Shown: positions 53,233 to 62,447 of the stretch, piece after piece
Position numbering within the stretch: position 1 is the stretch's first letter
Layout of the letters: each line of letters begins with the position of its first letter
Assembly: GCA_031549885.1 (NCBI GenBank)
Contig: JAVBPD010000031.1
Span: 25,723-89,722 of the forward strand
Direction of reading: 5' to 3'
Origin: WQUF01 sp031549885
Lineage (GTDB): Bacteria > Bacillota > Clostridia > Clostridiales > Clostridiaceae
Length of the DNA: 64,000 nucleotides
Notes under the pieces: model-generated
Database searches by the model: none
The model's input: the letters and a program-made list of their open reading frames with translations, nothing else
What the model was told of the DNA's origin: nothing
Translations under genes and position numbers: made by a program

Positions 53233-55784
53233 TATGGAGATGATGTTACATTTGTTTGAGGTGTAACTGAATCATTTGAATTTGGAGCAGCCTCCTCAGG
53301 ATCTTCTTGCTGAATTAAGGAATCAAAAATATTAAACATGCTTGTGGTATTGCTATTTGTGTTTCTATTGGTATTTGGAATTTGCGTGCTATTGTTATTA
53401 TTTTGATTAGTTTGTTGTGTATTTCTTCTTAATGTAGATTCATCATATCTTGTTGGAATATCTGGATCTCCAGATAAAAATACTTTGGATTCTCTTAAAT
53501 TTGCTGGTGTATTTAAACTTGCAAGAAGGCCATTTACTTTATTTACAACAACTACAACGTGTCTATTGCAAAATTGAGTAGGAATTGTAGCACTTGATGT
53601 AAACAGTTCAGAATATACAGATCCAGTAACTTGACAGATTCCTCTTCTTGGAATAAGCCCTGAAGCTCCACAGATATTTGCTCTTACAACACCTTCAGGC
53701 ATATCAATATCCTTATCTGGAAGGCCAGCATTTGCAACTCTCATTATGTCTGCCCATATAACAGCAGCCTTATAACTATGTTCAGAGTATTCTATAGCAT
53801 CACCATCGTTACCCATCCAAACTGCTCCAGAATAATATGGAGTAAGTCCTGCAAAGGTAAAGTTTTGATTGTAAGATGAGGTTCCAGTTTTTCCTCTTAC
53901 AGAAACTCCACCAATAGAAAGCTGAGCAGCAGTTCCACCAGGGCCAACAGGTTCTTTTAACAGATCATACATAACATAAGCAGTTTGTGGAGAAATTACA
54001 TTGGCTGTTTTAGGATGGTTTTCAAGGTATAAATTACCGTCTTTATCAAGCACCTTTGTAAAAAGTATTTCATCTGTTCTAACTCCACCATTACCAAAGA
54101 CTCCGTAAGCTTTGGACATTTCCATAACATTTGCTCTATATTCTCCAAGCCCTATTGAAGCAAAATTTTCTGATTCAGGATCTTTTGCGCCTAAAGTTAA
54201 ACCAAAATTTTGGATATAATTAAAGGCTTTATTAACTCCAACTTCATCTAAAACTTTTAATGCAACTATATTTGATGATACTCTAAGTGCTTTTCTGATG
54301 TTTATATATCCATAAAATGTATTTGCATCATAGTTTCTAGGATCGTAAAGTTCGCCATTAGATGCATATTTATTTTGAAGCTCAGGTGAAAATTTTGCAT
54401 CCTCTATTACCTTTGCAGCAGTTATTATATTTTCATTTATTGCAGGAGAATAGTCTGCTATTGGTTTCATTGTAGAACCTATTGGGTATATATAAGTATC
54501 TCCTACTCCATTTTCTATGGCTCTGTTGTATCCATAATAGTAAACACTTCCATCTGAATTAAATCTTCCACCTATAATGCATTTTACTTCTCCAGAGTGA
54601 TAATCATAAACAACAGCAGCAGCTTGCGGCTGTATTGTTTTAATGCCAGAATCAGGGTCATCTTTTTCCCACCTATCCATAGAGCCGTAATAATCATCGT
54701 TGTTGATTATATTTTGAGCTTGATCTTGAAGATTTCTATCCATAGTGGTATATATTTTTAAACCACCTTGATAAATTATTTTATCTATTTGCTCATCTGT
54801 AAGATGTTTTTGTCTTTTTAATTCCATTTTCAATTGATTAATAACTGGCAATGAAAACCACCCATATTGGTATGTTCCTGTGGTTTGATTTTCAAGAGGT
54901 AAAACAGGTATTCCATTTGCTTTTACGTCTTCTACAGAAGCATTAAATTCCTCATCAGAGATTTTATTATTAGTATGCATAGATTCTAATACAGTTAAAG
55001 TCCTCGTTTGATATAATTCTGGACGGTTTCTGCCATCTTCTGTATAAGGACCATATCTAGCAGGGTCTTGTGGAAGGCCAGCAAGGAATGCACATTGAAC
55101 AAGGCTTAAATCAGTTAACTCCTTGTTAAAATATGTACTTGCAGCAGCTTTAACGCCAACTATAGTACCGCCCATTGGGGCTAAATTAAGATAGGTTACA
55201 AGAATATCATCTTTATTCATTTTTTGCTCAAGTTCCATGGCAAGATATGCTTCTTTAATCTTTCTATCAATATCTTTTAAGCTGTTTCCAGCGTTTTCAA
55301 GGCCGATGATTTTATTTTTTATTACTTGTTGAGTTAATGTGGAACCTCCACGTGTTTCTCCTATTCCTGTTATTTTGTTCATAACAGTTGTAAAAGCAGC
55401 TCCTAAAATCCCTCTTACATCTACACCATTATGGTCATAAAATCTCTCATCTTCAATTGAAACAAAAGCCCATTTAAGCTGTTCTGGAACTTCAGCCATA
55501 GATAATACAGGCTTAGAGTCTATTTGAGTTGCTACAGTATCCATAAGTTCTCCAGTTGAGTCATAAAGTGTTGATGGTGAGTCTACTTCGGTTATCTTAT
55601 TCATATCAAGTTCAGGCATGTTTTTAACAACAGAATACACCCAGGCTGATCCTACAAATGTTCCTATCACTGTTGTTGTAAATAAAACTAATATTATAAA
55701 TTTGATTAGAGTCCAACCATATTTATGTCGTTTTTTTCTTGAGTGATTGGAATTTTCGCTAATAGATTTTTGTTTGACGCTCAT
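53232..55784 (-). CDS. Class A penicillin-binding protein 1A
   Basis: The 850-aa bifunctional enzyme has a cytoplasmic basic tail, one membrane helix (about residues 28-50), then glycosyltransferase family 51 (EDERFYDHNGVD, RGGSTLTQQVIKN) and a transpeptidase domain with GSTMKP (active Ser), SSN and KTGTS. The last about 70 residues are Asn/Gln/Thr-rich and probably disordered or wall-embedded. It polymerises and crosslinks peptidoglycan outside the membrane. GGAGG precedes ATG 55784. Single gene converging with spoVS. Confidence 0.96.
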   Translation of the reverse strand: MSVKQKSISENSNHSRKKRHKYGWTLIKFIILVLFTTTVIGTFVGSAWVYSVVKNMPELDMNKITEVDSPSTLYDSTGELMDTVATQIDSKPVLSMAEVPEQLKWAFVSIEDERFYDHNGVDVRGILGAAFTTVMNKITGIGETRGGSTLTQQVIKNKIIGLENAGNSLKDIDRKIKEAYLAMELEQKMNKDDILVTYLNLAPMGGTIVGVKAAASTYFNKELTDLSLVQCAFLAGLPQDPARYGPYTEDGRNRPELYQTRTLTVLESMHTNNKISDEEFNASVEDVKANGIPVLPLENQTTGTYQYGWFSLPVINQLKMELKRQKHLTDEQIDKIIYQGGLKIYTTMDRNLQDQAQNIINNDDYYGSMDRWEKDDPDSGIKTIQPQAAAVVYDYHSGEVKCIIGGRFNSDGSVYYYGYNRAIENGVGDTYIYPIGSTMKPIADYSPAINENIITAAKVIEDAKFSPELQNKYASNGELYDPRNYDANTFYGYINIRKALRVSSNIVALKVLDEVGVNKAFNYIQNFGLTLGAKDPESENFASIGLGEYRANVMEMSKAYGVFGNGGVRTDEILFTKVLDKDGNLYLENHPKTANVISPQTAYVMYDLLKEPVGPGGTAAQLSIGGVSVRGKTGTSSYNQNFTFAGLTPYYSGAVWMGNDGDAIEYSEHSYKAAVIWADIMRVANAGLPDKDIDMPEGVVRANICGASGLIPRRGICQVTGSVYSELFTSSATIPTQFCNRHVVVVVNKVNGLLASLNTPANLRESKVFLSGDPDIPTRYDESTLRRNTQQTNQNNNNSTQIPNTNRNTNSNTTSMFNIFDSLIQQEDPEEAAPNSNDSVTPQTNVTSSP

Positions 55785-56036
55785 TTATTAAAACCTCCGA
55801 ATGAAATTAGCAAGCAATATTGATTCTATTAAACAAAATTAAGTAATATTAAAAATAAGTATCAAAAAAACAATTTTTAATGTGAAAAATAAAGTCGAGA
55901 AAATGTTTTAACGATAAAGTGCGATATTTTTCGTTTAATAACTCCAAGTAATTTTTATGAGTTATTATTTTAATATTATAACATATGAATAGAAGTAGAT
56001 AAATATTAATATGTAAATAAGTTTGGGGGGAGTTCT

Positions 56037-56159
56037 ATGGGGAGAAAAATAATCAGCTTATATTTGCTTATATTTTTGACAATATTTGTATTATATATAA
56101 GTATTAAGTTAGATAAATTAGTTTATCCCCCTGCTAAATTAAATATAGTGGATAATTAA
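56037..56159 (+). CDS. 40-residue single-span membrane peptide
   Basis: ATG 56037 follows a strong GGGGGGAG site. The peptide begins MGRKIISLYLLIFLTIFVLY, one hydrophobic helix after two basic residues, with a short polar tail ending KLNIVDN. No family is recognised. It lies in the 430-bp gap upstream of hflX, in the same direction. The good ribosome binding site and typical membrane topology support translation, but it could be chance. Confidence 0.5.
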   Translation: MGRKIISLYLLIFLTIFVLYISIKLDKLVYPPAKLNIVDN

Positions 56160-56212
56160 CATTTACAGGAGAAAAAATAAATGATATAAATAAATTAAAG
56201 GTTGTGAGATAT

Positions 56213-57994
56213 ATGATAAATGGAAATATAGATGGCATTAAAAAGACTATTTTAGAAAAACTAGAATTGCTATATGATGAAAAAGTATTGAAGGAGCAAT
56301 TGATCTCAGAAAATATCATAGAAACTTTGTGCTTTTGTACAAATTACATAGATAGAGAAATAAGTGTAGCTATTGATAGAAGAGGGGAAATTAAGGATGT
56401 TTCAATAGGAGATTCATCTACAGTTAAAATGCCTCAAATAAGCATTAAGCAAAAGAAGCTTTCAGGGCTTAGGATAATACACACCCATCCAAATGGGAAT
56501 CCAAGGCTTTCTGCTATAGATCTTTCTGCGCTTATTAAATTAAAATTAGATTGCATGGTTTCTATTGGAGTTTTAGAAGGAAAATTCAATGGAATTAGTG
56601 TAGGATTTTGCGATGTTTATAATTATATGATGATTCCAAAGACCACTCTTAATTTAAACTTACAGGAAGCTTTAAATTTTGAATTTTTAAAAAAGGTATA
56701 TGAAATTGAAAAGCTAATTAAAGAAGTAGAAGATATAGATGAGGATAAAGAGAGAGCTGTACTTGTTGGAATTGAAGATATGGAAACCTTAAACGAATTA
56801 GAGGAGCTTGCCTTTGCTTGTAATGTGGAGGTTTGTCAAAAGGTTTTGCAAAAAAAACATAAATCAGAAGCTGCAACATTTATAGGCAGCGGTAAGCTTG
56901 ATGAATTATCGCTTATTTGTCAAGCAACTAAAGCCAATGTTGTAATATTTGATGATGAATTATCAGGGTCTCAAGTTAGAAATATTGAGGAAGTATTAGG
57001 CGTTAAAGTAATAGATAGAACAGTTTTAATCCTTGAAATATTTGCTAAAAGAGCTAAATCAAGGGAAAGCAAGATACAAGTTGAACTTGCTCAGTTAAAT
57101 TATAGATACTCAAGGCTTATTGGATATGGAACTGTGCTTTCAAGGCTTGGAGGAGGAATTGGAACTAGAGGACCTGGTGAAACGAAGCTTGAAACAGATA
57201 GAAGGCATATTAGAAATAGAATATCAGAACTTAAAGGGCAGCTTGAAAAGGTTAGTAAAACAAGAGAGGTTCAGAGAAGCTCAAGAACTGCACTTCCAGT
57301 TGTTGCTTTAGTAGGATATACAAATGCAGGTAAGTCTACTTTAAGAAATAATTTTTGTAGAGATTTTGCACCAAGAGATCAGAGGGGAAATGAAGGAGTA
57401 TTTGAAGCTAATATGCTATTTGCAACTTTAGATACAACTTCAAGGATGATAGTCACAGAGGACTCAAGAGAAGTTTTATTAATTGATACTGTAGGGTTTA
57501 TTCAAAAGCTTCCACACGAATTAATAGAAGCGTTTAAATCTACTTTAGAGGAAGTTATAAATGCATGTTTGTTGCTACATGTGGTGGACTCAAGTTCTGA
57601 ATATGCGCTTGACCAAATTAAAGCTGTAGATAAAGTATTAGAAGAGTTAAATTGCAGCGACAAAAATCAAATAATACTATTAAACAAACAAGACATTGTA
57701 GATGAAAATAGAATTGAATATTTAAAAGGTGAATTGTCAGGTAAAAAGGTGCTAGAGATATCTGCTAAAAATAATTATAATTTTGATAAGCTTATGAATA
57801 TGATCCAAAATGAAATCCCAGAATCATTAATAAAAACAAAATTTAATATTCCATATAACAGATCAGATATAAATGCGTATCTTCATGAAAATGGAAAAGT
57901 TTTAAGCGAGGATTTTGAGGAATCAGGAGTTTTGTTATGCGCTCTAGTAGATGAAAAAGCAAGGAATAAATTTAAAGATTTTCTTGTTAATTAA
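56213..57994 (+). CDS. hflX: HflX GTPase with N-terminal JAMM/MPN-like domain
   Basis: The 593-aa protein has three parts. Residues 40-130 resemble a JAB/MPN metalloprotease, with HTHPNGNPRLSAID giving the full HxH-x7-S-x2-D signature (H90, H92, S100, D103) and Glu49 upstream. Then follows the HflX N-terminal domain (ATFIGSGKLDEL...VIFDDELSGSQVRNIE, glycine-rich GGGIGTRGPGETKLETDRR). The GTPase has G1 GYTNAGKST near 367, G3 DTVGF near 424 and G4 NKQD near 491. HflX binds and splits stalled 70S ribosomes. ATG 56213 is preferred over GTG 56204. Typical HflX is about 420 aa, so the front domain is extra. Confidence 0.93.
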   Translation: MINGNIDGIKKTILEKLELLYDEKVLKEQLISENIIETLCFCTNYIDREISVAIDRRGEIKDVSIGDSSTVKMPQISIKQKKLSGLRIIHTHPNGNPRLSAIDLSALIKLKLDCMVSIGVLEGKFNGISVGFCDVYNYMMIPKTTLNLNLQEALNFEFLKKVYEIEKLIKEVEDIDEDKERAVLVGIEDMETLNELEELAFACNVEVCQKVLQKKHKSEAATFIGSGKLDELSLICQATKANVVIFDDELSGSQVRNIEEVLGVKVIDRTVLILEIFAKRAKSRESKIQVELAQLNYRYSRLIGYGTVLSRLGGGIGTRGPGETKLETDRRHIRNRISELKGQLEKVSKTREVQRSSRTALPVVALVGYTNAGKSTLRNNFCRDFAPRDQRGNEGVFEANMLFATLDTTSRMIVTEDSREVLLIDTVGFIQKLPHELIEAFKSTLEEVINACLLLHVVDSSSEYALDQIKAVDKVLEELNCSDKNQIILLNKQDIVDENRIEYLKGELSGKKVLEISAKNNYNFDKLMNMIQNEIPESLIKTKFNIPYNRSDINAYLHENGKVLSEDFEESGVLLCALVDEKARNKFKDFLVN

Positions 57995-58008
57995 TCATGA
58001 GGTGGAAA

Positions 58009-58656
58009 ATGTATAGGACATGTGCAAAAGAGGCTTCCACTAAATTCGAAGAAAAAAAATCTGTTTTTATTGGTCATATAAAAAGGGTGACCACTGAAGA
58101 TGAGGCTAAAGAATTTATAGATTATATAAGAAAAAACCATAAAGAAGCAAATCACAATTGTTGGGCTTATGCTTTAGGTGAAAAAAAATTAATAATGAGG
58201 TATTCAGATGATGGTGAACCTCAAGGTACAGCTGGAATACCTATTTTAGAATGCATAAATAAAAAGGATATAACTAATGTTGTGGTTGTTGTCACAAGAT
58301 ATTTTGGAGGAATATTACTTGGTGCTGGAGGGCTTGTTAGAGCTTATACTAAATCATCCTCTTTAGCAATAGATAAATCAGGAATTGTAGAAGTTGTTAA
58401 GGGGTTTTTAATAAGTTTAATTATAAGTTATGATTTACTAGGTAAATTTCAATATGTATTTTCTGAAAAAAATATATATATTGAAGAAATAATCTATACT
58501 GACAAGGTAGAGATAATATTTATATTAGAAACGTCTCAAATTAGTTTTGTAGAAAAAATAGTATCCGAAAATTCCAGCGGAAAGTTTGTTTTAAATTATG
58601 AAGAAGAGAAAGAGTACTTTAAATTGGAAAATAGATTATTTTTAAATTTACCATAG
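58009..58656 (+). CDS. IMPACT/YigZ-family protein
   Basis: The 215-aa protein has the UPF0029 signature HKEANHNCWAYALGEKKLIMRYSDDGEPQGTAG followed by VVVVTRYFGGILLGAGGLVRAYTKS, and a C-terminal ferredoxin-like DUF1949 domain. Function is unknown; relatives of eukaryotic IMPACT act in translation control. The start is ATG 58009 because GAGGTGG lies between it and an upstream ATG at 57997. It is 14 nt after hflX, so likely one unit. Confidence 0.93.
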   Translation: MYRTCAKEASTKFEEKKSVFIGHIKRVTTEDEAKEFIDYIRKNHKEANHNCWAYALGEKKLIMRYSDDGEPQGTAGIPILECINKKDITNVVVVVTRYFGGILLGAGGLVRAYTKSSSLAIDKSGIVEVVKGFLISLIISYDLLGKFQYVFSEKNIYIEEIIYTDKVEIIFILETSQISFVEKIVSENSSGKFVLNYEEEKEYFKLENRLFLNLP

Positions 58657-58751
58657 TTTAAAAATTGAAATAAGAAAGCTTTTTTGCTATAATACTTAAA
58701 GTTAAGAGAGTTTTCTACATAATTTGTAAAATATATTTTAGGAGGATTAAT

Positions 58752-59492
58752 ATGTCAGGACATTCTAAATGGCATAATATACAAGCAAGAAAATCAAAAG
58801 TGGATGCCAAAAGGGGAAAAATATTCACTAAAATAGGGAAAGAGCTTGCTATTGCAGCAAAAACTGGAGGTTCTAATCCTGATAGCAATGGTAAACTTAA
58901 AGATATAATAACAAAGGCTAAATCAAACAACATGCCTATGGATACCATTACTCGTGCTATTAAAAAAGGTGCTGGTGAAATGGAAGGGGTTAGCTATGAA
59001 GAGTTTACATATGAAGGTTATGGCCCTGGTGGATGTGCTATGCTTGTTACAACCCTTACAGACAATAAAAATAGAACTGCTGGAAATGTAAGGTATACAT
59101 TTGATAGAAATGGTGGAAATTTAGGAGCTACAGGTTGTGTAAGCTGGATGTTTAAAAGAAAAGGTGAGATAATCATTGAAAAAAATGATAAAATAGATGA
59201 AGATGAATTAATGATGGTTGCGCTTGACGCTGGAGCTGAAGACTTTAATTCTGAGGAAGGTGCATATGAGATACTGACAGCGCCTGAAGATTTTTCTAAA
59301 GTGCTTGAAGAATTAGAAAAGGCGAGCTATGAGTTTTTAAGTGCTGAAGTTACAATGATACCTGAAAACTATGTGTCATTAAATGAACGTGATTCAGAAA
59401 AACTTCAAAAATTAATTGATAAAATTGAGGATGATGATGATGTTCAAGATGTATATCATAATGCTGAATTTCCTGAAGGCTTTGAAGATTAA
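58752..59492 (+). CDS. YebC/PmpR-family DNA-binding regulator
   Basis: The 246-aa protein begins MSGHSKWHNIQARKSKVDAKRGKIFTKIGKEL, the invariant start of YebC, and contains YEGYGPGG and NKNRTAGNVR. Members bind DNA as regulators, and some have recently been linked to translation of proline-rich stretches. TAGGAGG precedes ATG 58752. A terminator follows. Confidence 0.95.
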   Translation: MSGHSKWHNIQARKSKVDAKRGKIFTKIGKELAIAAKTGGSNPDSNGKLKDIITKAKSNNMPMDTITRAIKKGAGEMEGVSYEEFTYEGYGPGGCAMLVTTLTDNKNRTAGNVRYTFDRNGGNLGATGCVSWMFKRKGEIIIEKNDKIDEDELMMVALDAGAEDFNSEEGAYEILTAPEDFSKVLEELEKASYEFLSAEVTMIPENYVSLNERDSEKLQKLIDKIEDDDDVQDVYHNAEFPEGFED

Positions 59493-59506
59493 TAATTTAA
59501 ATTATG

Positions 59507-59540
59507 GCATACTAGCAATATAATTGTGGTATGCTTTTTT
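59507..59540 (+). terminator. Terminator after the YebC-family gene
   Basis: A GCATAC / GTATGC stem with a 16-nt loop is followed by T6. Confidence 0.7.
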
Positions 59541-59551
59541 GTTTTCGCTAA

Positions 59552-59686
59552 AGAATAATCAAGATAGAAGAGGTAAAAACTGACATTAAATATATAAAAA
59601 TTAATCAAGACGAACATGGAAAAATCCTTGATGCCTTGATAGATAGGACTGACATTCAAAGAGCTGAAACTGATTATCAATTTTAA
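59552..59686 (+). pseudogene. Short coding remnant of unknown origin
   Basis: A 44-codon open frame without a start codon reads RIIKIEEVKTDIKYIKINQD, then EHGKILDALIDRTDIQRAET, in character a coiled-coil segment, and stops at 59684-59686. The composition looks like real protein sequence rather than chance AT-rich DNA. I recognise no family. It sits between the YebC terminator and the next gene and is probably the tail of a deleted gene. Confidence 0.35.
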
Positions 59687-59703
59687 CTAAGGGGGCAGTA
59701 ATT

Positions 59704-60441
59704 TTGAAGAAATCATCTATTTATTATACTGATACTGGAACTTTGTTTGTAGCTGTCTTTGGCATTGTTTCTTTTATTTTATTTTTAGCAGTTGTAATTA
59801 GTGTTTTTTTTACTATTAAAAATTATAATCACCTTAAATCTATAGGAGTTGAAACCATTGCTTATATTAGAGATATTAAAATAAGTAGAGATAGCGATGG
59901 AGATTATAACCACGATGTAAGTATAAGTTTTACTGATAAAAATAATATAAATCGTGTAGTACCTGTAAACTTTTACTCATCTAAAATGTATGTTGGAAAA
60001 GAGATAACAATTATATACGATCCAGAAAATTTATCAAATATACAACTAAAGGGGTCTGTCTTAAATTATATATTTATTTTAATACCTCTAATTTTATTTT
60101 GTGTATTTTCATTTGTAACTTTTATGTTATATAAAGTTATGATTAAACCAAATAAAAATAGCAAACATCTTAAAGCAAATGGAAGAATAGGAATTGCAGA
60201 ATTTATGGAGATTAATCACAATAGAAATTTATCAATAAATGGAAGGCGTCCTTTTATATTGACTTGCAGATATACGCATACTGATGGAAAAGTATACATT
60301 ATGAGAAGCTCAAATTTAAAATATGACCCTAGTGAATTTATAGAAGGTAATGAAATAAAATTTTACTATGACCCAAATGATTATTCTAAGTATTTTGTGG
60401 ATGTTGAGGGTTCTATGAGAAAAGAAGTAGTATTTGTGTGA
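59704..60441 (+). CDS. DUF3592 membrane protein
   Basis: The 245-aa protein has membrane segments near residues 15-40 and 120-145, and two similar beta-rich domains: GVETIAYIRDIK...ITIIYDPENLSNIQL and NGRIGIAEFMEIN...IKFYYDPNDYSKYFVD. The repeated (V/I)x(V/F)YYDP-N pattern is typical of DUF3592. Function unknown. The start is TTG 59704 after AGGGGGCAG. Bounded by hairpins on both sides. Confidence 0.82.
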   Translation: MKKSSIYYTDTGTLFVAVFGIVSFILFLAVVISVFFTIKNYNHLKSIGVETIAYIRDIKISRDSDGDYNHDVSISFTDKNNINRVVPVNFYSSKMYVGKEITIIYDPENLSNIQLKGSVLNYIFILIPLILFCVFSFVTFMLYKVMIKPNKNSKHLKANGRIGIAEFMEINHNRNLSINGRRPFILTCRYTHTDGKVYIMRSSNLKYDPSEFIEGNEIKFYYDPNDYSKYFVDVEGSMRKEVVFV

Positions 60442-60491
60442 AAATTTTTCGTATTTCATTATTTAATTTTTTAGATCAATTAAAATAATAA

Positions 60492-60533
60492 TAATTAAGA
60501 AAACCCAAGTGTATACTCGGATTTTCTTAATTA
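60492..60533. terminator. Bidirectional terminator between DUF3592 and MerR genes
   Basis: A long stem of about 15 bp (TAATTAAGAAAACCC / GGATTTTCTTAATTA, one mismatch) ends 1 nt before the stop of the restored MerR-family frame on the minus strand. Confidence 0.75.
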
Positions 60534-60534
60534 T

Positions 60535-61460
60535 TTAAGCTTTTTTATATTTTATAGGTTCTAAAAGATCTAGCTGATATAGGCTTTCATCACCTAATAC
60601 AAATGTATCATAATCAGTGCATTCTTCAAGCCATTGAAAGCTAAAATCTACATCGTATTTTTCACTTCTTTTGACTAAATTATATAACATCTGCCAGCGC
60701 TCACCTATTTCATCTAGCCTTGCTGAAATTGAAGCATATAAGCCACCATTAAATTGTTTTTTTATAAAAGGATCAGGGGGACATGAAAATCTTCAGGGAT
60801 TGCAATCCATATTTCATAACCATAAATAGGACCACTTTCAGAAGGGTTTGGATTATTAAACCCAAAGTGACGGAATCCACTTTTTTTATACAATTGGTTT
60901 TCTAATACAAATTTATTTACAATATTTGAGCAGTCTTTTTCAGGTGTTTCGCTTTCCGCTCTATATGATGCAACAGTCATAGCAGGGAGTTTAATGATTC
61001 TCACATCTTTTAATTGATTTTCTAGCATAAGATTATTCCTTCCTAAGAGCAGGTTTTGAAGTGCTTTTTCATGCTTAAAAGTGCGCTTAATTTGTGCTTC
61101 AATATGTGAAAAAACTATTTCTAGTCTTTTCTCATGTTTAATATGCTCAATGATATTTTCAATAAACAAAGTTAATAAATTAGCATTTAATATTTCTTGT
61201 TTCAACTTTTTAAGGTGGTTTATTAAAACATCCATGAGTATATTAGAATCATTTGATTTAAAAATATACTTAATATCAGAAATAGGAATTTTAAGCTTTC
61301 TTAATAAAGTAATTTGCTGTATTTTTACAGTATTTTCATCATCATAAAATCTGTATCCGTTTTCCATTCTAGTGCTTTTTAAAATTTCTTCTTCTTCCCA
61401 ATATCTAAGCGTTCTATTTGAAATATTAAATTTTTTTGAAGCATCACCTATTCTAAGCAT
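60535..61460 (-). pseudogene. MerR-family regulator with GyrI-like effector domain, frameshifted
   Basis: ATG 61460 (after GAGGGGAT) begins MLRIGDASKKFNISNRTLRYW, a MerR helix-turn-helix, followed by a coiled-coil and a GyrI-like ligand-binding domain (RIIKLPAMTVASYRAES, GPIYGYEIWIAIPEDFHVP). The frame stops at 60762. Adding one base in the G5 run at 60776-60780 lets it continue DPFIKKQFNGGLYASISARL, then ERWQMLYNLVKRSEKY, to a stop at 60535, restoring a full domain of about 308 aa. It may be a true mutation or a sequence error. It probably shares a transcript with the upstream hydratase. Confidence 0.8.
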
Positions 61461-61540
61461 TTTACACATCCCCTCTTTAAGGAAAATTTTAAAGCATTAC
61501 GTCGTGTAAGGGTCAATATAAATTTTAAAAATATTATCTT

Positions 61541-62323
61541 TTAAATAACTCTAAATTGAACACTTCCTAAACCACTATTAAAAACTGCTGCTACAACATC
61601 GCCTTTTGATAACTTGTATGCTGCAGTAATTCCTCCAGTTAAAATAGGCTCTCCTGCTTTAATAAATTTGCCTTTCTTAAAAAGCATATTAGCAAGGCAT
61701 GCTACAGAGTTTGCAGGATGCTCCATTACAGCTGCGCCAGCTCCATTTCCAACAGTTTGGCCATTTATTTTAAGGGAAACTTCAACTTTTGCTAAATCTA
61801 TATTTTTACCTAAAGCTACATATGTGCCAAATACTGCACCTGCTGCTGAAGTGTTGTCTGCAATAACATCAGGCAGAGTAAAATCAAAATTTTTATAGCG
61901 GCTATCTATGATCTCCATTGCAGGAAAAATATATTTTACCTTTTTTAAAATATCCTCTTTTGTTACATTTGCGCCTTTTATATCTTCTGCCATGACAAAT
62001 CCTATTTCAGGTTCAACCTTTGGATGTATAAAATTTGAAATATTCATAGCTTCACTGATGATCATTGAATTAAAAACAAAACCATAGATTGGATCAGTGA
62101 CATTCATCTGGCTTAACTTTGCAAGGCTTGTTAAACCCATTTTAGGACCTGAAATTTTATCCCCTCTTTTAATCTTTTCACAAATAACATCTTCTTGGAT
62201 GAGATAAGCATCATCAATGGATAAATTAGGATAGAGATTAAGAGTTATTTTTTTAATTTCTTGCAGATTATCTTGAGCGTCTAAAATATATTTTGCTAAT
62301 TCTTGTATAGTTTCTTTATTCAT
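61541..62323 (-). CDS. 2-keto-4-pentenoate hydratase / 2-oxo-3-hexenedioate decarboxylase family (MhpD)
   Basis: The 260-aa protein of the FAH-like superfamily has GPKMGLTSLAKLSQMNVTDPIYG, the metal-site region VEPEIGFVMAEDI, MEIIDSRYKNFDFTLPDVIADN and KAGEPILTGGITAAYKL. Family members hydrate 2-oxopent-4-enoate or decarboxylate 4-oxalocrotonate in aromatic meta-cleavage pathways, which require oxygen upstream, so another substrate is likely in an anaerobe. ATG 62323 follows AAGGAA. A MerR-type regulator lies 80 nt downstream. Confidence 0.88.
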   Translation of the reverse strand: MNKETIQELAKYILDAQDNLQEIKKITLNLYPNLSIDDAYLIQEDVICEKIKRGDKISGPKMGLTSLAKLSQMNVTDPIYGFVFNSMIISEAMNISNFIHPKVEPEIGFVMAEDIKGANVTKEDILKKVKYIFPAMEIIDSRYKNFDFTLPDVIADNTSAAGAVFGTYVALGKNIDLAKVEVSLKINGQTVGNGAGAAVMEHPANSVACLANMLFKKGKFIKAGEPILTGGITAAYKLSKGDVVAAVFNSGLGSVQFRVI

Positions 62324-62447
62324 AAACATTTCCTTTCTATAATCATTTCCTTTAAAAAATTAATGTTCAGTGATAACATTAATTATATATTATAATAGGG
62401 TTTTAGATAAACTAAAGATAATGAATAAATGAAAGGACTTTTAATTT

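Noticed and set aside
61614..61898. 94-codon plus-strand frame inside the hydratase gene
   Set aside because: Antisense shadow of a well-supported conserved gene.
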